The notes under the pieces are model-generated. The model saw only the letters and a program-made list of their open reading frames with translations. It did not search any database and was not told the origin of the DNA. The position numbers and the translations under genes are program-made. From positions 31,500,037-31,564,036 of the forward strand of contig OU015525.1 of assembly GCA_907165065.1 (NCBI GenBank): a stretch of DNA of 64,000 nt. Reading direction: 5' to 3'. Shown here piece after piece: positions 11,900-24,592 of this stretch. The first letter of the stretch is position 1, and every line of letters starts with the position of its first letter. The stretch is from Caprimulgus europaeus. Its lineage: Eukaryota > Chordata > Aves > Caprimulgiformes > Caprimulgidae.

Positions 11900-12250
11900 C
11901 AAGAAACATGTCCAATTTGATCAAGGGATGTGGAAAGGGCAGTTGAACAAAACAAAAGCAATTATTTGCATACATTGGGAGGCAGTAATGATCGTGTCCC
12001 TTCTGTCTGTCACACGGATTCATTAGAAGTGGGTGTCAGCCATTAAGCTTTGATTTTCAGCACAGATAAGTAATCAACAAGCAAATAAAGGAAACAAAGG
12101 CTGGCCAGACTGCAGAGCAGTGTGTTGATCTGATTATGCTGAGACTGGCTGCCACTTTCTTGGCTGGCTGCACAGTATAAGGCGATGCTTCCCTTTATTT
12201 CTGTTTCCATAGCTCTGTCCGCAGTCAAATATTGGTAAGAACTGTGTGGG
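11900..12250. promoter_or_regulatory. Candidate enhancer-like element
   Basis: Within about 140 bases there is a perfect octamer ATTTGCAT (11964-11971, POU class), a TAATGATCG core near 11987, CTTTGAT (12048-12054, TCF/LEF class), AGATAAG (12064-12070, GATA class) and AACAAAGG (12093-12100, SOX class). The block continues with evenly complex, repeat-free sequence to about 12240. Such motif clustering is seen in developmental enhancers of vertebrates, but each motif is short and expected by chance in 64 kb. No conservation data were available. Confidence 0.3.
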
Positions 12251-13335
12251 TCTTACATGCATCTTCCCTGGAAAATTGCTTTCCTTGGTTCCTGGTAGAA
12301 ATCAACACAACAGTCCCCTGAGTGAATTCTTCCTGATGTGCCAGATTTAGTGAGTGCCCGGCTGTGCAGAAAGCATGTAGAAAAAGGCTTTTCAGGCTTA
12401 TAAAACACATCACATTTGCTGTGGTTTCTCTTTTCCCTTTTACAAGTGTGTTTGTCCTGAAGAATATATAGGAATAGAGATGGTTTTTACTCTTTCTTTC
12501 TGCAGATGCCTGGAACTTCTGCATAGGAGTAAAGCCCTGTGACAAACAGTAATTGACACTGAACATCAATCATTCTGCTAGTATCAGGCTGTCACAAGTT
12601 TTATGACTGGACTGGTGTTAGCCTGAGAAGACTTCCCCTGACACACTTACACAGTAGATCAGGCCAATTTTTTCTTTAATACTCTGGTAATTTGGATGAT
12701 CACTTGGCCACCTTGGCACCAAAATTACAGGTGAGCCAAGATGTACTGCTGTGACTATGGAAGGGCAAAGATACTTAAAATATACTAGTAAATATAACTG
12801 TGGCTCCCACTATAACTTTAGGAAGGTCTCTTGCCTTCTCATTATTTCAACTTGCTCATTTATGATACGGTGGTAATACAACATCGAGTGCAATGGAGTT
12901 TAACAAGGCATTTGGAGATTTCACATGAAAGGTTTTGCAGTAACAATGCCTAAGAAGAACTGCAAAGTCTTGCCGGTGAAGTTCATAGTGGTCACGCTGA
13001 GATGAGGCTGCTCTTGAAAACTCTGAGAGAGAAAGCAGTGGAGAAGGGGGTCTCAGGCTATGAAAGGCAAAACAAAGTGGAGGCTCAGTGCCAGAGTTGA
13101 GGCCTTTTTCTCCTTCCCTTTTTTGTGCTGAGTAACATTTACCATTGTGAGTAAATCCATTACTTTCAAAGCTTCTCATGGAGGAGAATCTAGCCTGCTC
13201 TTTTCCTGGAATTAGGAAAAATAAGCATATAATAGGGATGGCAGAAGGGAATGTGCATTATGTAACTAATGAAAACTCAGTATAGGTCATCTGATTTTCA
13301 CTCATTATGTCACTGTCTCCTAATGATGGACAGCC

Positions 13336-13388
13336 ATCTCTAAATTAAGGAGAGAAAATAAAAAAATCTCTAAATTAAGGAGAAAAAA
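13336..13388. repeat. Tandem duplication, 30-base unit
   Basis: ATCTCTAAATTAAGGAGA occurs at 13336 and again at 13366, joined by an A-rich spacer. It is a recent-looking slippage or template-switch duplication. Confidence 0.85.
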
Positions 13389-15462
13389 CCAAAATACAGC
13401 TATCTTAAGTTGTGTTTCCTCATCTGTCTGCTCTCCCAAGGCCTAGATTTCTGCAGAAGTGGAAAAGGTACAATGTGAACAAGCAGAAAAGCATTGATAT
13501 TTTTAGCTTTTACCTTTTTTAACAAGATGATTTGAAAATTTGCATACATGATTTATATTGTAGTGTTCCATTGCATGTTTTGCTTCTTGCATTGGATGCT
13601 GGGCTAAGAAAATGAGGGCTTGAGGAAGGCTAAGTTGAAATTCCTGCCAGAGTTGAATTGGAAGGGCCTTTTTGTCCTTCTTTCTGATGCTCCTTTTTGG
13701 TTGTTTTTAGGCATGTTGAATTTGATAGCTTATATTTTTGAGCCAGCTAATCAAATGAAAGTACAAGGGTGAGTGGCAACACCAGGACAAGGTAGGGAAA
13801 TAGTGTGAAAATGATAGAAAACTCAGAAGCATGGCTGAATGTCAATTTTGAAAGCACAGTGCTAACTGTGTAAGGAATATAAGCAATAATGATGGATTAG
13901 TCCATTTTTCTCTCTGCTTTTTCCTTATACTAAAAAAATAATTTCTTGAAGAACTTGTTACTGTTTGTCCATTAATGCTTCTATTTGAGAAAGGAATGAT
14001 ATTGGAAAACACTATATTCATGCATCATTAATTTTGGTTGTAAGATGGTCTGAGATTTTGGTTCCAAAACAATCAGAAAAGAACTACTTATTTTCAGTTT
14101 TGAACTTCCTTTTTACTCTGGTGAGCGCACAGTCCTGGAGAGACACAGCCTTATTTCAGTGCTCTTTCTACTTGGGTCTCTGGCCTATTAGGAAATCAAA
14201 TTTTATCATGTTCCCTTACATTTGAATGAAGCTGGGCTCTCTTTCTGTGCAAGTCAGGAAAGAGGAGTTGTCACAATTAATATATCTATTTTCCAGGGGT
14301 CAATTAGCTGGGTCTTTTATCATCTTTATGGATGCAAAATGACAATGTGATGATTGTGAGGACTCTGGAATAAGGTAAAAGGACTTTTCTCATGTGGAAC
14401 CTGAAGAAAGGTGTGGTCTATAGAACTAGGCTTTTGCCCACAGAGGTCAAAGAGGTGACTGTCTTTCCCAAGATATTTCCTTTCCTTTCCTTCTCCCTTC
14501 TGGATGGAGGAAGGATTTTATCCATAAATTGCTAACAGGTGTTAAGAAGGAATAACTGAGTTAGGGTTAGACTGATTAATGTGCCCTTATTTCCAGAAGG
14601 TCTAGTCTTTAGTGGAATGATGATTATTTGCTTAACTTGCACCCATCAGTAACAGACCCACACCAAGGAATAGCCTAGATGCAAGTTTCAGCAGAAGGAA
14701 GCATCCAGGAATCTGAATGTAATCCTTAGGCAATTTTTATAATCTAATTCTGCTCACCATTGCTGTAAAAATCCAGGAGTACATTTCTAATTCTTCCCAA
14801 GATACTGTCTTTTCCTCAATATGTTATTTTACATTAATACTTAGTATTTACAATGGGATCTCTCTCTGTGCATTAAGAAATTGAGGTAACATCACTAAAG
14901 AAAACCAAACATTAGGCTCATGAAGTAAGTAAGTTCTTTGTAAAGATGGTCACAGACAGAGAGAGCAAACTGCGAGATTCCATAACAACATATCCTAAGC
15001 AATACAGGGTGCAGCCAGCGTGTCAGGTGAGGACTCAAAGTTCCTGTGAGCAGACCAGTCCCTAGCTGCAGTCATGTACTCAATGCCCAGCGAAAAATGT
15101 TAATCGCAATGCACTGGGCAATGAAATGTAGGTGTTAATAATTATTTTGTAAGCATGGTATATAATTAATCTATATTTTCTATGTTTTTAAAAAACTCTG
15201 TGCCTTACTAACCAAGCTATTTAAATAGCTGTTAAAAATGCTATAATTTTTAAAAGTCTTTTGTCTACCTGGATTCTATTTTTACCCTTGGGATCCCACA
15301 GTGAGTCTAAAAGACTGGTCTGTCATCCGAAATCTCTTCTCATATGAATATTTGTAGGCCACAAACAAGTTTCCTTGTCTTATGAATAAACTAAACAGGG
15401 CAAACCTTGGAACTCTTTCAGGATGAGGCATGTTTTCAACAGACTTTTGACAGTAGAACTGG

Positions 15463-15500
15463 TTACTAGTAGTATATTACTAGTAGTATATTACTAGTAG
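15463..15500. repeat. 14-base minisatellite, 2.7 copies
   Basis: TTACTAGTAGTATA at 15463 and 15477, then a partial third copy TTACTAGTAG at 15491-15500. All copies are identical. Confidence 0.95.
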
Positions 15501-18500
15501 TTGCACTTATGTGCTAAACAAAGGAAGTATTCCCTCAAATACCTATTTCTATACATCCATTTCTGCTTACTCTCCTAGTTATGAGAGGAGGCAAATACGA
15601 CTGGTCTAACTGATTACATACTGGGACTCTGAGATCCTCCTCACTGCTTTAATGAATTCTTTACCTAAGGTTCATCAATGTGTGACCTTCCATCTGGCTA
15701 TTAAAATGTGATGTTAGAAGATATTTGTTCTCTTCATTTTCTGAAAGAAAATTTTCACTCTGTAAATATGACTATGACAAGTAGGTCATGCAAGAAGTGT
15801 CTCTTCTGAACAAATGCTAATTTGGATTATTTCATTCTCTGCAACAAAATTCTGCTTGCAATTTTAGGTCTCCTACCCAATTATCTAAGACTGTGTCAGT
15901 GGTGCTCCTGTATTCTGCTCCAGCTCTGCACCATGCTGGTAGCAGAGTTTCTTATGGGTCTTCTGTCTATCCACCAGTTGGCTGAATCTGCTATCACCTC
16001 TTATTAAAATCCACTGGGAGGAAGAGGAATAGACTAGAAATTAGCCTATTTCCTGGAAAGGGAAAAAGGTTGTACATTATTGCACTATTCCTGCTGCAAC
16101 CTTTCTTGTGCACATTCACCTGTTTTCCCTTCCCAATCAGCATTTCTTTTCCCAATCAGCATATGTTCTACCTCAGCAACATCAACAAATCAAAGGCTGT
16201 TGCTGTACAGCTTAACGTCACTGAATTCTCTGGACTTTTCTGCAATTAAATCTTGAAAAGTAATTTCAAATATAATGTAATGTGTTCCAAAACACATGAA
16301 TTTTTTTTTAACGTATGCCTGATTGTTTTAGTTTAGTGTGAATTTTGGATACATTTTCCTATTGTAAAGAATGTATCCCTTAAGCTGTATGTTTAACGTT
16401 GCTCAGTTTCCTGTTAGTATTTATCCTGCAGTAATCTTCATCAATAGAACAGTGAATGGTTGTGTTCATCATTTGGTGTTCATTTATTATTAATCTAAGA
16501 TTTGACAGACTCCAAGAGTCTATTGTTTTTTTATTGTCACCTAAGTGATCTAGAGGAACTGATAGATCTTTTGGGTTTAATGGTAATAGACATATCCATT
16601 TTTCTAGAGTACTCTTGTTTTTCTAAATACGCTCTCTGTTAAAGGAGACTATTGCTGTGATCTTTTCTGCTACTTTTGATTTAAAAATGTATAATTGTAA
16701 GATCAGTTAAAATTCTGTTCCAAGTTTCAAAGGGAGAGGGAAAAAAACAATGAAAAGCACAACATAAAACCATCTGTGTTCTACTAGCATAAACTGATTA
16801 AAAAAAAGAAAGTCCTGTAAAATACAGGATTCTGTGATCAGAATAACATGATTCTGCGGTACAAGGGAACAGTCAGCATATTTTTAGTGCTATTTCTAGC
16901 TCTGAGAGCAGTAAATCACATAGAAGTGTGGTAGTTTTGATACATTTATAAATCCCTGTATTTTTCTTGCATCAAAATTCTTATTAAGGAGATTATATTT
17001 CTAATTATTATCCCCAACGTTGTTTTAAAAATTAAGTTGAGCTCCTAAATTTGAGTTACCATTACTACTCTCAGGGAAATTAAACAAAAGGAAATGCCTA
17101 GATAACAAATTATAACATTTAGCTGATATTGGGAGCAGGTACTCCAGATCTTGTGTGCTACCAGGTACAACTACTTCATCTACACTGTGCCCGCCCCCAG
17201 TATATTGACTGGTATAAGACCTTCTGTTATTTCAGTCTCTGTTATCCTCCTGCTGTTTCATTCTGAATGTGTCTTAGTAAGATGACTTTTATTCGTACAG
17301 ATAACCATTTACCAACCATCCCTGAATACACTTGGACTCTTTCAGTCTTTAATCAAAGCTGTCATCTGCTCAAATTCCCTTACTTAGAGTTACTTGTCTT
17401 TAGGTTTATTTGACCTTTTGAGGTAGTAATTTCAGGTCTGAAAAGCTTGTCATCTATTTAGTGAGTAGTATCTAACAATATGCATTGAAAGAAAATCTGT
17501 AATTTGACAGGTGGTAAGGAAAGTCAGAGTAGTAAATTTAGTTCAATTCATGGTTTACATTCTTGGAAATGGTTTTAGCCTTTAGTGGGATTTAAACTGA
17601 TGCAAAGCAGTTACTGAAACAAAGGTAAAGATTCATCAAACATCTGTTCATAGTTAAATATAGTAGCAGTATTCAGGAAGGTGTGTACCTACGTAACACT
17701 TTGCTAATTATTTTTACTTTGAAGTAGTTGTGGAACTGCTAGTTGAGGTTAGCTAAATTATGAATACTCCAAAAATCAAAAGATACCTGAGAAATTGAGT
17801 AGAGAGATAGTAAATGTAAAATTCTGAGACTTTTGGAGTCCACAGAAGTCTGACAGTAATGCCTACGCCAATAGGAATCTCATAATTAAGATTTCTTCCC
17901 TGTGTATGCCAGCTAAACTAAAACCTGACAAGCAGACATGTATCCTTTGTGTGATCAGATAAGTAAGTTCTGTAGATGCAAAATACATGGGATGGTTTGT
18001 ATCCATCCCTCTGTGAGCGAGGCAGTAAGATTTCCCTCTTTATTCTCTGCGTATGCCCACCAGAGGAAACCTGCAAAACACCAATTCTTGTTCTTCCCCA
18101 AGGACCAGCAAGCTGTGAAAGTCGTACTGCTCTATCGATAAGGTACAGCCCAATGGAAGTAGGGGGATCAGAAGTGTAATTGAAGTATTCTTGCAGCAAT
18201 CAATAGAAAAGATGCAAGAAAGCAGAAGGGAAAACATTGTCTTAAACCTTTCTTAAGCTTTCTCATATAGTCACAGGCAGGCAGGTGGGTGGGCAGGCAT
18301 GAACCCCCACAGCCCCACTCGTAGCTGTGCAGTTATATACATGCACACACTTTTGTCCCCAGACTGAGTCCAACCTGGAACTAGAAATGGGTTGACCACC
18401 TTGTACCATGGGAAGAATGTCTGTATGTTGCATCAGGAGAGGAGAATGACACTGTGATTTGAAACACAGGGCAGTGCATCCTAATGGTCTTGTAATCCTA

Positions 18501-20268
18501 ACAATGTTAGCCTGTCTACATAACAGGATTTGATTATGGGGGAGCCCAAGGTCACCCTGTGCACGATCACAGTCTTCTTAGCCTGCAAATAAAGCAGCGA
18601 AGAAAACAGAACAATAAAGACCTAATAATTTTCCTAGATCAGTTTTGAGTAGTGAACATATATCACGAGCATATTACTCTGCAGTGATAAGGAATTGGCT
18701 TTCATGTTCATTGTTATCATTTTGAAGGTTAAATTTGGTCCTTGGGTTGGAAGCACTTAAGCAAGTGTTGTGTCTGGAGTAAGATTCCTCAGGGAATCTC
18801 ATCTGAGTCCCAGCCATGGGCTTGAGAAGGCAATGGGTCTACTGCAAGACTAACCATATCTTCCATCTTCTATCTTGTTTTGGTTGTCCTGGATACTGAA
18901 TTTCACCCTGAGACTGAAGTCACCCTATCTTTACTGCCACTGTGTGACACTGTTTTATGGCCATCAGTAGACAAATTATGATGTAAGGTTTGATAACTAA
19001 CATGGTTGTCAGGAGAAATTCATGACCACTATGAAGGTACATTTGATGGGATCCATACTGGTAGGTAGGTAGATGCCACTTGTAGATGGTAAATTACGAA
19101 TGATGTATCTAAACTATGTGTGCTATAACACTGCTAGTTCATATCACTCTGACAGATTCACATCATGTCTGATAAGGATTCAATCACTTTATTTGGAAAT
19201 CACAGTGTTAGTAGTAAATAGCTAAACAATTACTGAGTCTTCCAGGTTATTCTCCACCCCGCACCTGTCTGTTAGCATCTTCTTTAACTTCTCCTGTGGA
19301 AAGTGATGATTTGACAACCTGTAGAATGTAATTCCTTTTTTTTTTTTCCCCCTCTTTTTGTGTCTCCTGCAACAGCAAGAATGCTGTTTGATGTTCAGTG
19401 TATTCAGTTACATCTGTGATGTGAATCAGTTTTGCCTGACTTGACCACAAGATAGTTGACTTACTATTGCATGTCTACACTGAGACTTCATAATAATTAA
19501 ATCACTAAAATTATAAAACATAAGTTGCTTGTTTCAAACCAAACATAACATGAGACTGCATGGCACCTGTAATATTGAAACAATTCACTAAATATGCATT
19601 TGTTCTCCTAATATTTACAGAGTTTATAAATCCGCCATCTGACACTTCCAGGAAATGCTTGTGCATGCAATGTGGAGAAGATCAATACCTTGTTGATGGG
19701 AGATTGGCTTTCCATTAGTCTAGGGGATCAGTATGTTCAGAATACAGGGGGAAGGGCTCCCTGTTAATGTTTTATGTCCGAATTGCCTCATTTTTTTCTG
19801 GTAGAGCCAAATGTTTCTGTTTTACATTTTGTTTGGTGTGCAACTTAAGCAGAACAGCCTAAACTAAAAGTAATAGTGGTCTGGTTTCCCTCATGCACAG
19901 ATTTCCTCTCTATCTGTTTAGAAACCAAAGCAGAAAATCCCGTTTTAGTAGGTTTGCACTGAATCTGCAAGTGCCTTATAAGTAATCACATAGAAGTTTC
20001 CTGGAAAAAAAAAAGGCAATACTAGACATCTTTGATACATTTTAACATATGAAACTATGAAATTTGACAGTCTGTGTGTGTAGTGAAGACAAACAGCAGT
20101 AAGGGTTAGAGGTAACAGAAATAGTGGCTGGATTTAGCCAGGAGATTTAGGTTACAGGTTACTCTTGTCTGATACTTGATACAGAATAAGGCGTTATCCT
20201 CTCTGCTTCTGCTTGCCAGTCTTTAAAATAAGCATAAAGCTGCTGTCTTCCTTGGTGGAGAGATAGTG

Positions 20269-20305
20269 TGAGAGAGAGGGAGGGAGGGAGAGAAGGAGGG
20301 AGGGA
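20269..20305. repeat. (GA)n/(GGGA)n purine tract
   Basis: GTGAGAGAGAGGGAGGGAGG followed by GAGAGAAGGAGGGAGGGA: an imperfect purine-rich microsatellite. Confidence 0.9.
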
Positions 20306-21210
20306 TTTGTACTACTGAGGGGAGTAAAAATCACTCTGATGCATATTATAGACCTGGAAGGGGAGGGCAGAAAGCAGCATCACTTGACAGAAGTGGTGAT
20401 GTTATTTGTGTAAGAAGAGAGCTAACTTATGAGCCAAAAATTGTGGAGTAGTGATGCAAGGTGGGATGCTCTGAAAAGGTGATGTGGCAGAACTAAATTG
20501 ACCAGAATCAGATTTATCTTTCTCTTCCCAAGCTGCTACTTTGCTTGACCAGTGGCCACAGCACATATTTTATCAAAAGGAAGATCAAGAAGGGACTTGA
20601 TTAGAATGTCTAAATGTTTTCCTGGGTGAAAAAGATCCAAGAGGAAGAAGACCCAGTGTCTGGAAGTCAAAACCTCAGAAACTGAAATGAAAAATGACAT
20701 GCACATTCAAATTGAATGTGGATGGCTTTTGGGAAGGTATGCTTTTTGCTGAACTCAAATTATTGCACTCAGAATGGGTGTAATTGAATGAAAATCTTTG
20801 GCCTCTGGTAGAAAGATGCTCTAATGGTTTCTTTGGCTTTAACATGGGAAGCTATGGCAACAAATGACTGCAGTAATAAGGCTCTTTCCCTTCATTAAAT
20901 GTAGTAGCTGCAATTGTAGAATATGCCACTGTTGTCTTCCTGTGAAAGTCTGCAACACAGAAATTTAACTCCAGAAGCAGGTCAGGTTGCCAGGTGTTGA
21001 GCTGAATGAATGGCCTCTTACTTGCTACAAGTGAAGATGGCTGTAATCACCTGACAGAAAAGACTTTCAATCTGGTGGTGATCAAGGGCAGAATTGAGGT
21101 TATTTGTGTACCTTCTCTAAAATGTCACTTTTCAATGTTTTAAAATGAGATTGATATGGTCATTTTTAAACAAAACAAAAATGAGAGTCTGCTTTCTCTT
21201 CTGTATATGC

Positions 21211-21269
21211 TTTTTGTGGTTGGTTTGGGTTTGTTTGGGTTTTTTGTTTGGTTTTTTGTTGTTTTTTTT
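21211..21269. repeat. G/T-only low-complexity tract
   Basis: About 59 bases consisting only of T and G (GGTTGGTTTGGG, GTTTGG and TTTTTTG blocks). A similar tract lies at 33461-33512. Confidence 0.9.
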
Positions 21270-22449
21270 ACTAAATTCACAATAATTCTTTAGTTTCAGG
21301 TTTATAGCTAGTGTGCACATAACAAAATATAGACAACATGCAGTGGATAAAATAACTCTTTGAAAGACTTTAAATGTAAAAAGATGACATACATATTGGT
21401 CATCTTATGTTTTCTGAGTTCTGGTTAGTAAGAAGCATTGCACTGCAATAACATTTCCTGCAACTCCTAAAAAATCATGCATTTAGATTTGTGCAGGTAT
21501 AATTACATGAGTTGACAGGTGAAACACATCCTCCTACAAAGCCAAATACATCCAAAATTTGTGCTGAGATCCCCAGATTCTGCATCACTGCTGGGAATTT
21601 GGGCATTTTTGCAGGAGCTTCAGATAAATTTAAATGAAGACTCAGATTTGATTCTGGACATAAAATCTTCTGTTACTACTGCTATATTATTTCGTGGTGT
21701 TCCCGCACTTTCTGATGATAATTTCCTAGGTTAAGAGTTAGCAGCTCTTTAAGATAAATGATGTTACTGAGATTTGTGTCCTATTGTTTTAGTCTGCTTG
21801 TTAGCGCTGGAAGACATGACTGTTGCAGATGATATTCAGCTCGCATTCTCAGGCTTTTCCTTGCACCACAAAGCTTTGCTAGAGCTGCTTTTGTGTATGA
21901 TGAAAGCTGAGTACCTGGAACATATTTTTCAGCAAGGGATAAACTGCAGAGTCACCAAATCATATAGTGTACGGGACCCTGGCCATAGCAACACATCTGC
22001 CTCTGTGAGTTCATATGAATACTTAAGTATCCATGTGGACATAATGAATGCAAATAAATTAACTGTGTATAATTATATGCTTATTAACACAGAGGGAAGC
22101 AAGTTAAAATTTCATTTGTTGTGCTGAATCATAAATATTTGCAATCTGAAGGAGCAAGACTGGGTTTTTTTTGTTTCTCCTAGCAAGGGAGCGATTTTTT
22201 TTTTTTTTTTGTAAATGATATAATTATTCAGTCTGTAATGAGTCAGACAGATCTTTGTGCATGGTTAGGTATATTTTCAGAATATTTTTACCCATTGACA
22301 ATTTACATTGTGAATAATGGATGCCAAATAATCTTGATGTCACCAATTACAGGGTCATCTGCAGCTGGCTAGGTTTTTTTTTTTTTTTTAGTTGTATACA
22401 GAAACACAGATAACAAAGTGCACAGGAAAATGGTGATTCAGTATTTTGT

Positions 22450-22750
22450 TAAAACCACTACCTTCCCTCAGTTAAATGCAAAGGCTGCGAATTCCTGAGA
22501 GCGCAGTTGGAAGCATTAATTATGAGCATGGGGCAGAAGGTTTCATCTTCATTTGATGTTTGCCTCAGGGTAGCAGGGCGGTATCAAACCCTTGTCCCTG
22601 GCTTCTGGGCATCTTTAATTACCTACCTCCAAGTTTCCAATTGCTGGGGTTCCTGTTCTGTTACCACGACAACGTCCCTGTCAGCATCCTGTGCCAGTTC
22701 TGTTTACGCTCTGGTCACTTGGAAACCCAGCCAAAGTGTTTAAACAATAT
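22450..22750. promoter_or_regulatory. Candidate conserved element with X-box-like site
   Basis: Complex, relatively CpG-containing sequence holding CATTAATTATG (22514-22524), TTTAATTA (22614-22621) and GTTACCACGACAAC (22660-22673). The last is one mismatch from the bipartite RFX X-box consensus. Overlapping open frames at 22507-22743 and 22560-22895 lack domains and lie in different phases, so I do not call an exon. RFX sites occur in ciliary-gene promoters and in enhancers; here there is no CpG island or obvious transcription start. Confidence 0.28.
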
Positions 22751-23989
22751 GAAAATAATACAGATGTACAGAAAGATGAATGTGGAAAGGACGTTCATGT
22801 TCTATGATTGCCTTGTCCGGCCACAACACACAATGGGTTTCTCAGTTCTCAATGGATTAATGAAATTCCTTGAATCCAGCTTCCTGGGCATATAATTGCA
22901 GTCACACTGCAAAATTTGCCCTGTGGTTTTATGGACCCCTTAGAAACAGATGTAGTAGGAGTAGGACTCATCTGTTCTTGCTCCCGTTACAAACACCCCC
23001 AAACGGGAGCTATTCTCAAGTATCATCGTGTACCCTGTCACCCAGAGTGTTGCTGTCTGCCATTTTGTTGCCACAGCAGGAATGACATTATGTAGTAGTA
23101 ATGGACATGGCACAGAATGTAATTTCTTGCTAGAGTATGCTAGAAAGGAAACCAACAGATTTATGGATATTCAACTGACCATTAAACTGCATGCTAAATC
23201 TTACAGATGACTTTAGGAAGAAGAGGGGAGTAAACAGACTATTGACCCATTGGCAGTCATGTTTATTACTTTCTGCAATCAGAATTCTCAGTGTCTTTCA
23301 GCTAGAGATGAAGACCATCTGGGCTGAGGGAAAGTTTGCAGGCTATTACAAAGAAAGATTTAGTAAGTGAAAATACATGTGTAGAACCCAGTATTTACTA
23401 TCTTTTTTTTTTCATGCTTTATGTCTTGAGGTGCAGGAAAAATTACATTGTTTTGAAGAAGCTGTTTTAGAATCATACTGTTGCTACCAGTATCCTCATT
23501 GTTAAATTGTTTAGGCTGTCAGACTTAATTTCTTTGATTAAAATAGAGGAGAGGATAGTGACAGAACCACAAAGATTTGGTTTTGAAGGGATAATGCTGC
23601 ATGGCTTTGCCAGGCTGAAAGCAGGGAAACATGAAATCTTCCATTTGAGAGCTGTGGGGGAAGGGAAGAAAATCACCTCTCATATAGCTGGATCTATGGC
23701 ACTGAGCATATGTAAAACAACAAAGAACCAATCTCTAAAAAATAAATATGATTCCAGTAAAGATCATCTCATACACAGTGGACTCATCATGAAAATTCAC
23801 ATCTGATTATGCCTGTATTGGGTTTTTCCTCAGTGATTTCAGGTCTGTCATTTGCGAAAGTTGTTCCTCTGTTATTCTCCATTCCTTCTGGCAGCAAATT
23901 AGACAGACAGATACACACACACACAAAACAAAACGTGCATCTTTTTTTAGACAAATCAAAGAACAGTGCTCAGAGGAAAATCTGCCACT
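22751..23989. other. Noncoding, no recognised feature
   Basis: AT-rich with several short frames on both strands between 22870 and 23990. None is recognisable. A short (CA)n lies at 23911-23925. Confidence 0.5.
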
Positions 23990-24200
23990 TCCCATTTATT
24001 TTTATAGCTATGTACATTAGGCCATTATAAACAAACACAACCATGTAATTAATAATTTCTACATACTTGCGCTTTTTTAGTATGAAACGATGGCACTGTA
24101 ATCGTTGCCTGAATTTCTTGCATCCAGCCTTGCATTTACTATTTATTTAATTCAGTGTTTAGGAAACACTGTGTGAAGAACAAAGAGAGGCTGGGGAAGG
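23990..24200. other. Candidate conserved noncoding block
   Basis: Contains TAAACAAAC (24028-24036, forkhead-like), TAATTAAT (24046-24053, homeodomain-like) and a perfect short inverted repeat CAGTGTTT-AGG-AAACACTG (24153-24171). Evidence is texture and motifs only. Confidence 0.22.
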
Positions 24201-24493
24201 AGCTGTTGTTGAACTGTCAGGGTCATTTACAGGGTCATTAGAACAAAAGGCTGACATTTCTCCTACCAAGGGATGGGGACCTGTGCATCTGTGTGAAGGA
24301 CTGAAGCCCTGGCTCTATAAGCTCCTGGACTTTATGTCTCCTTACAAAATTTGGATCTTGGCCTAAGTTTTGCAAAATTGTCTTGTGTGACTAGAAGCAA
24401 TAACGTGCTTTGAACATTGAATCTAACTATTAAAAAAATAAATAAAGGTTGTAGCTACTCTTCTAAACCTGTATTTGTGTACCTGAATAAGTG

Positions 24494-24592
24494 AACTGAT
24501 TTCCAAAGCACTGAAATCAAACCCTGAATTAAGGTTTTTACTGACATCTATGGGAGTTATTTTGTGTAAGAACTTCAGAAAATCAGGTCATT
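24494..24592. mobile_element. Possible old MITE-like sauropsid repeat
   Basis: ACTGATTTCCAAAGCACTGA at one end and CTTCAGAAAATCAGGTCA at the other form a decayed inverted repeat around CATCTATGGGAGTTATT. This order resembles a dispersed repeat I recall from turtle, crocodile and bird genomes (TGATTTTCAAAG, then CTTCAATGGGAG, then CTGAAAATCAGGCC). The name is not certain. Confidence 0.38.

Larger units (their letters stand above)
12251..22449. other. Noncoding, nearly repeat-free
   Basis: Ten kilobases without a recognisable transposon. Small features are a 30-base tandem duplication (13336-13395), a 14-base minisatellite (15463-15500), a (GGGA)n run (20269-20305) and a GT-rich tract (21211-21269). 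The open frames are short and none resembles a known protein. A patch at 20840-20910 (CTATGGCAAC, TAATAAGG, TTCATTAAATG) has the texture of conserved noncoding DNA. Confidence 0.5.

Noticed and set aside
24153..24171. Perfect hairpin considered as a microRNA precursor
   Set aside because: The stem is only 8 pairs with a 3-base loop, far too short for a pre-miRNA.
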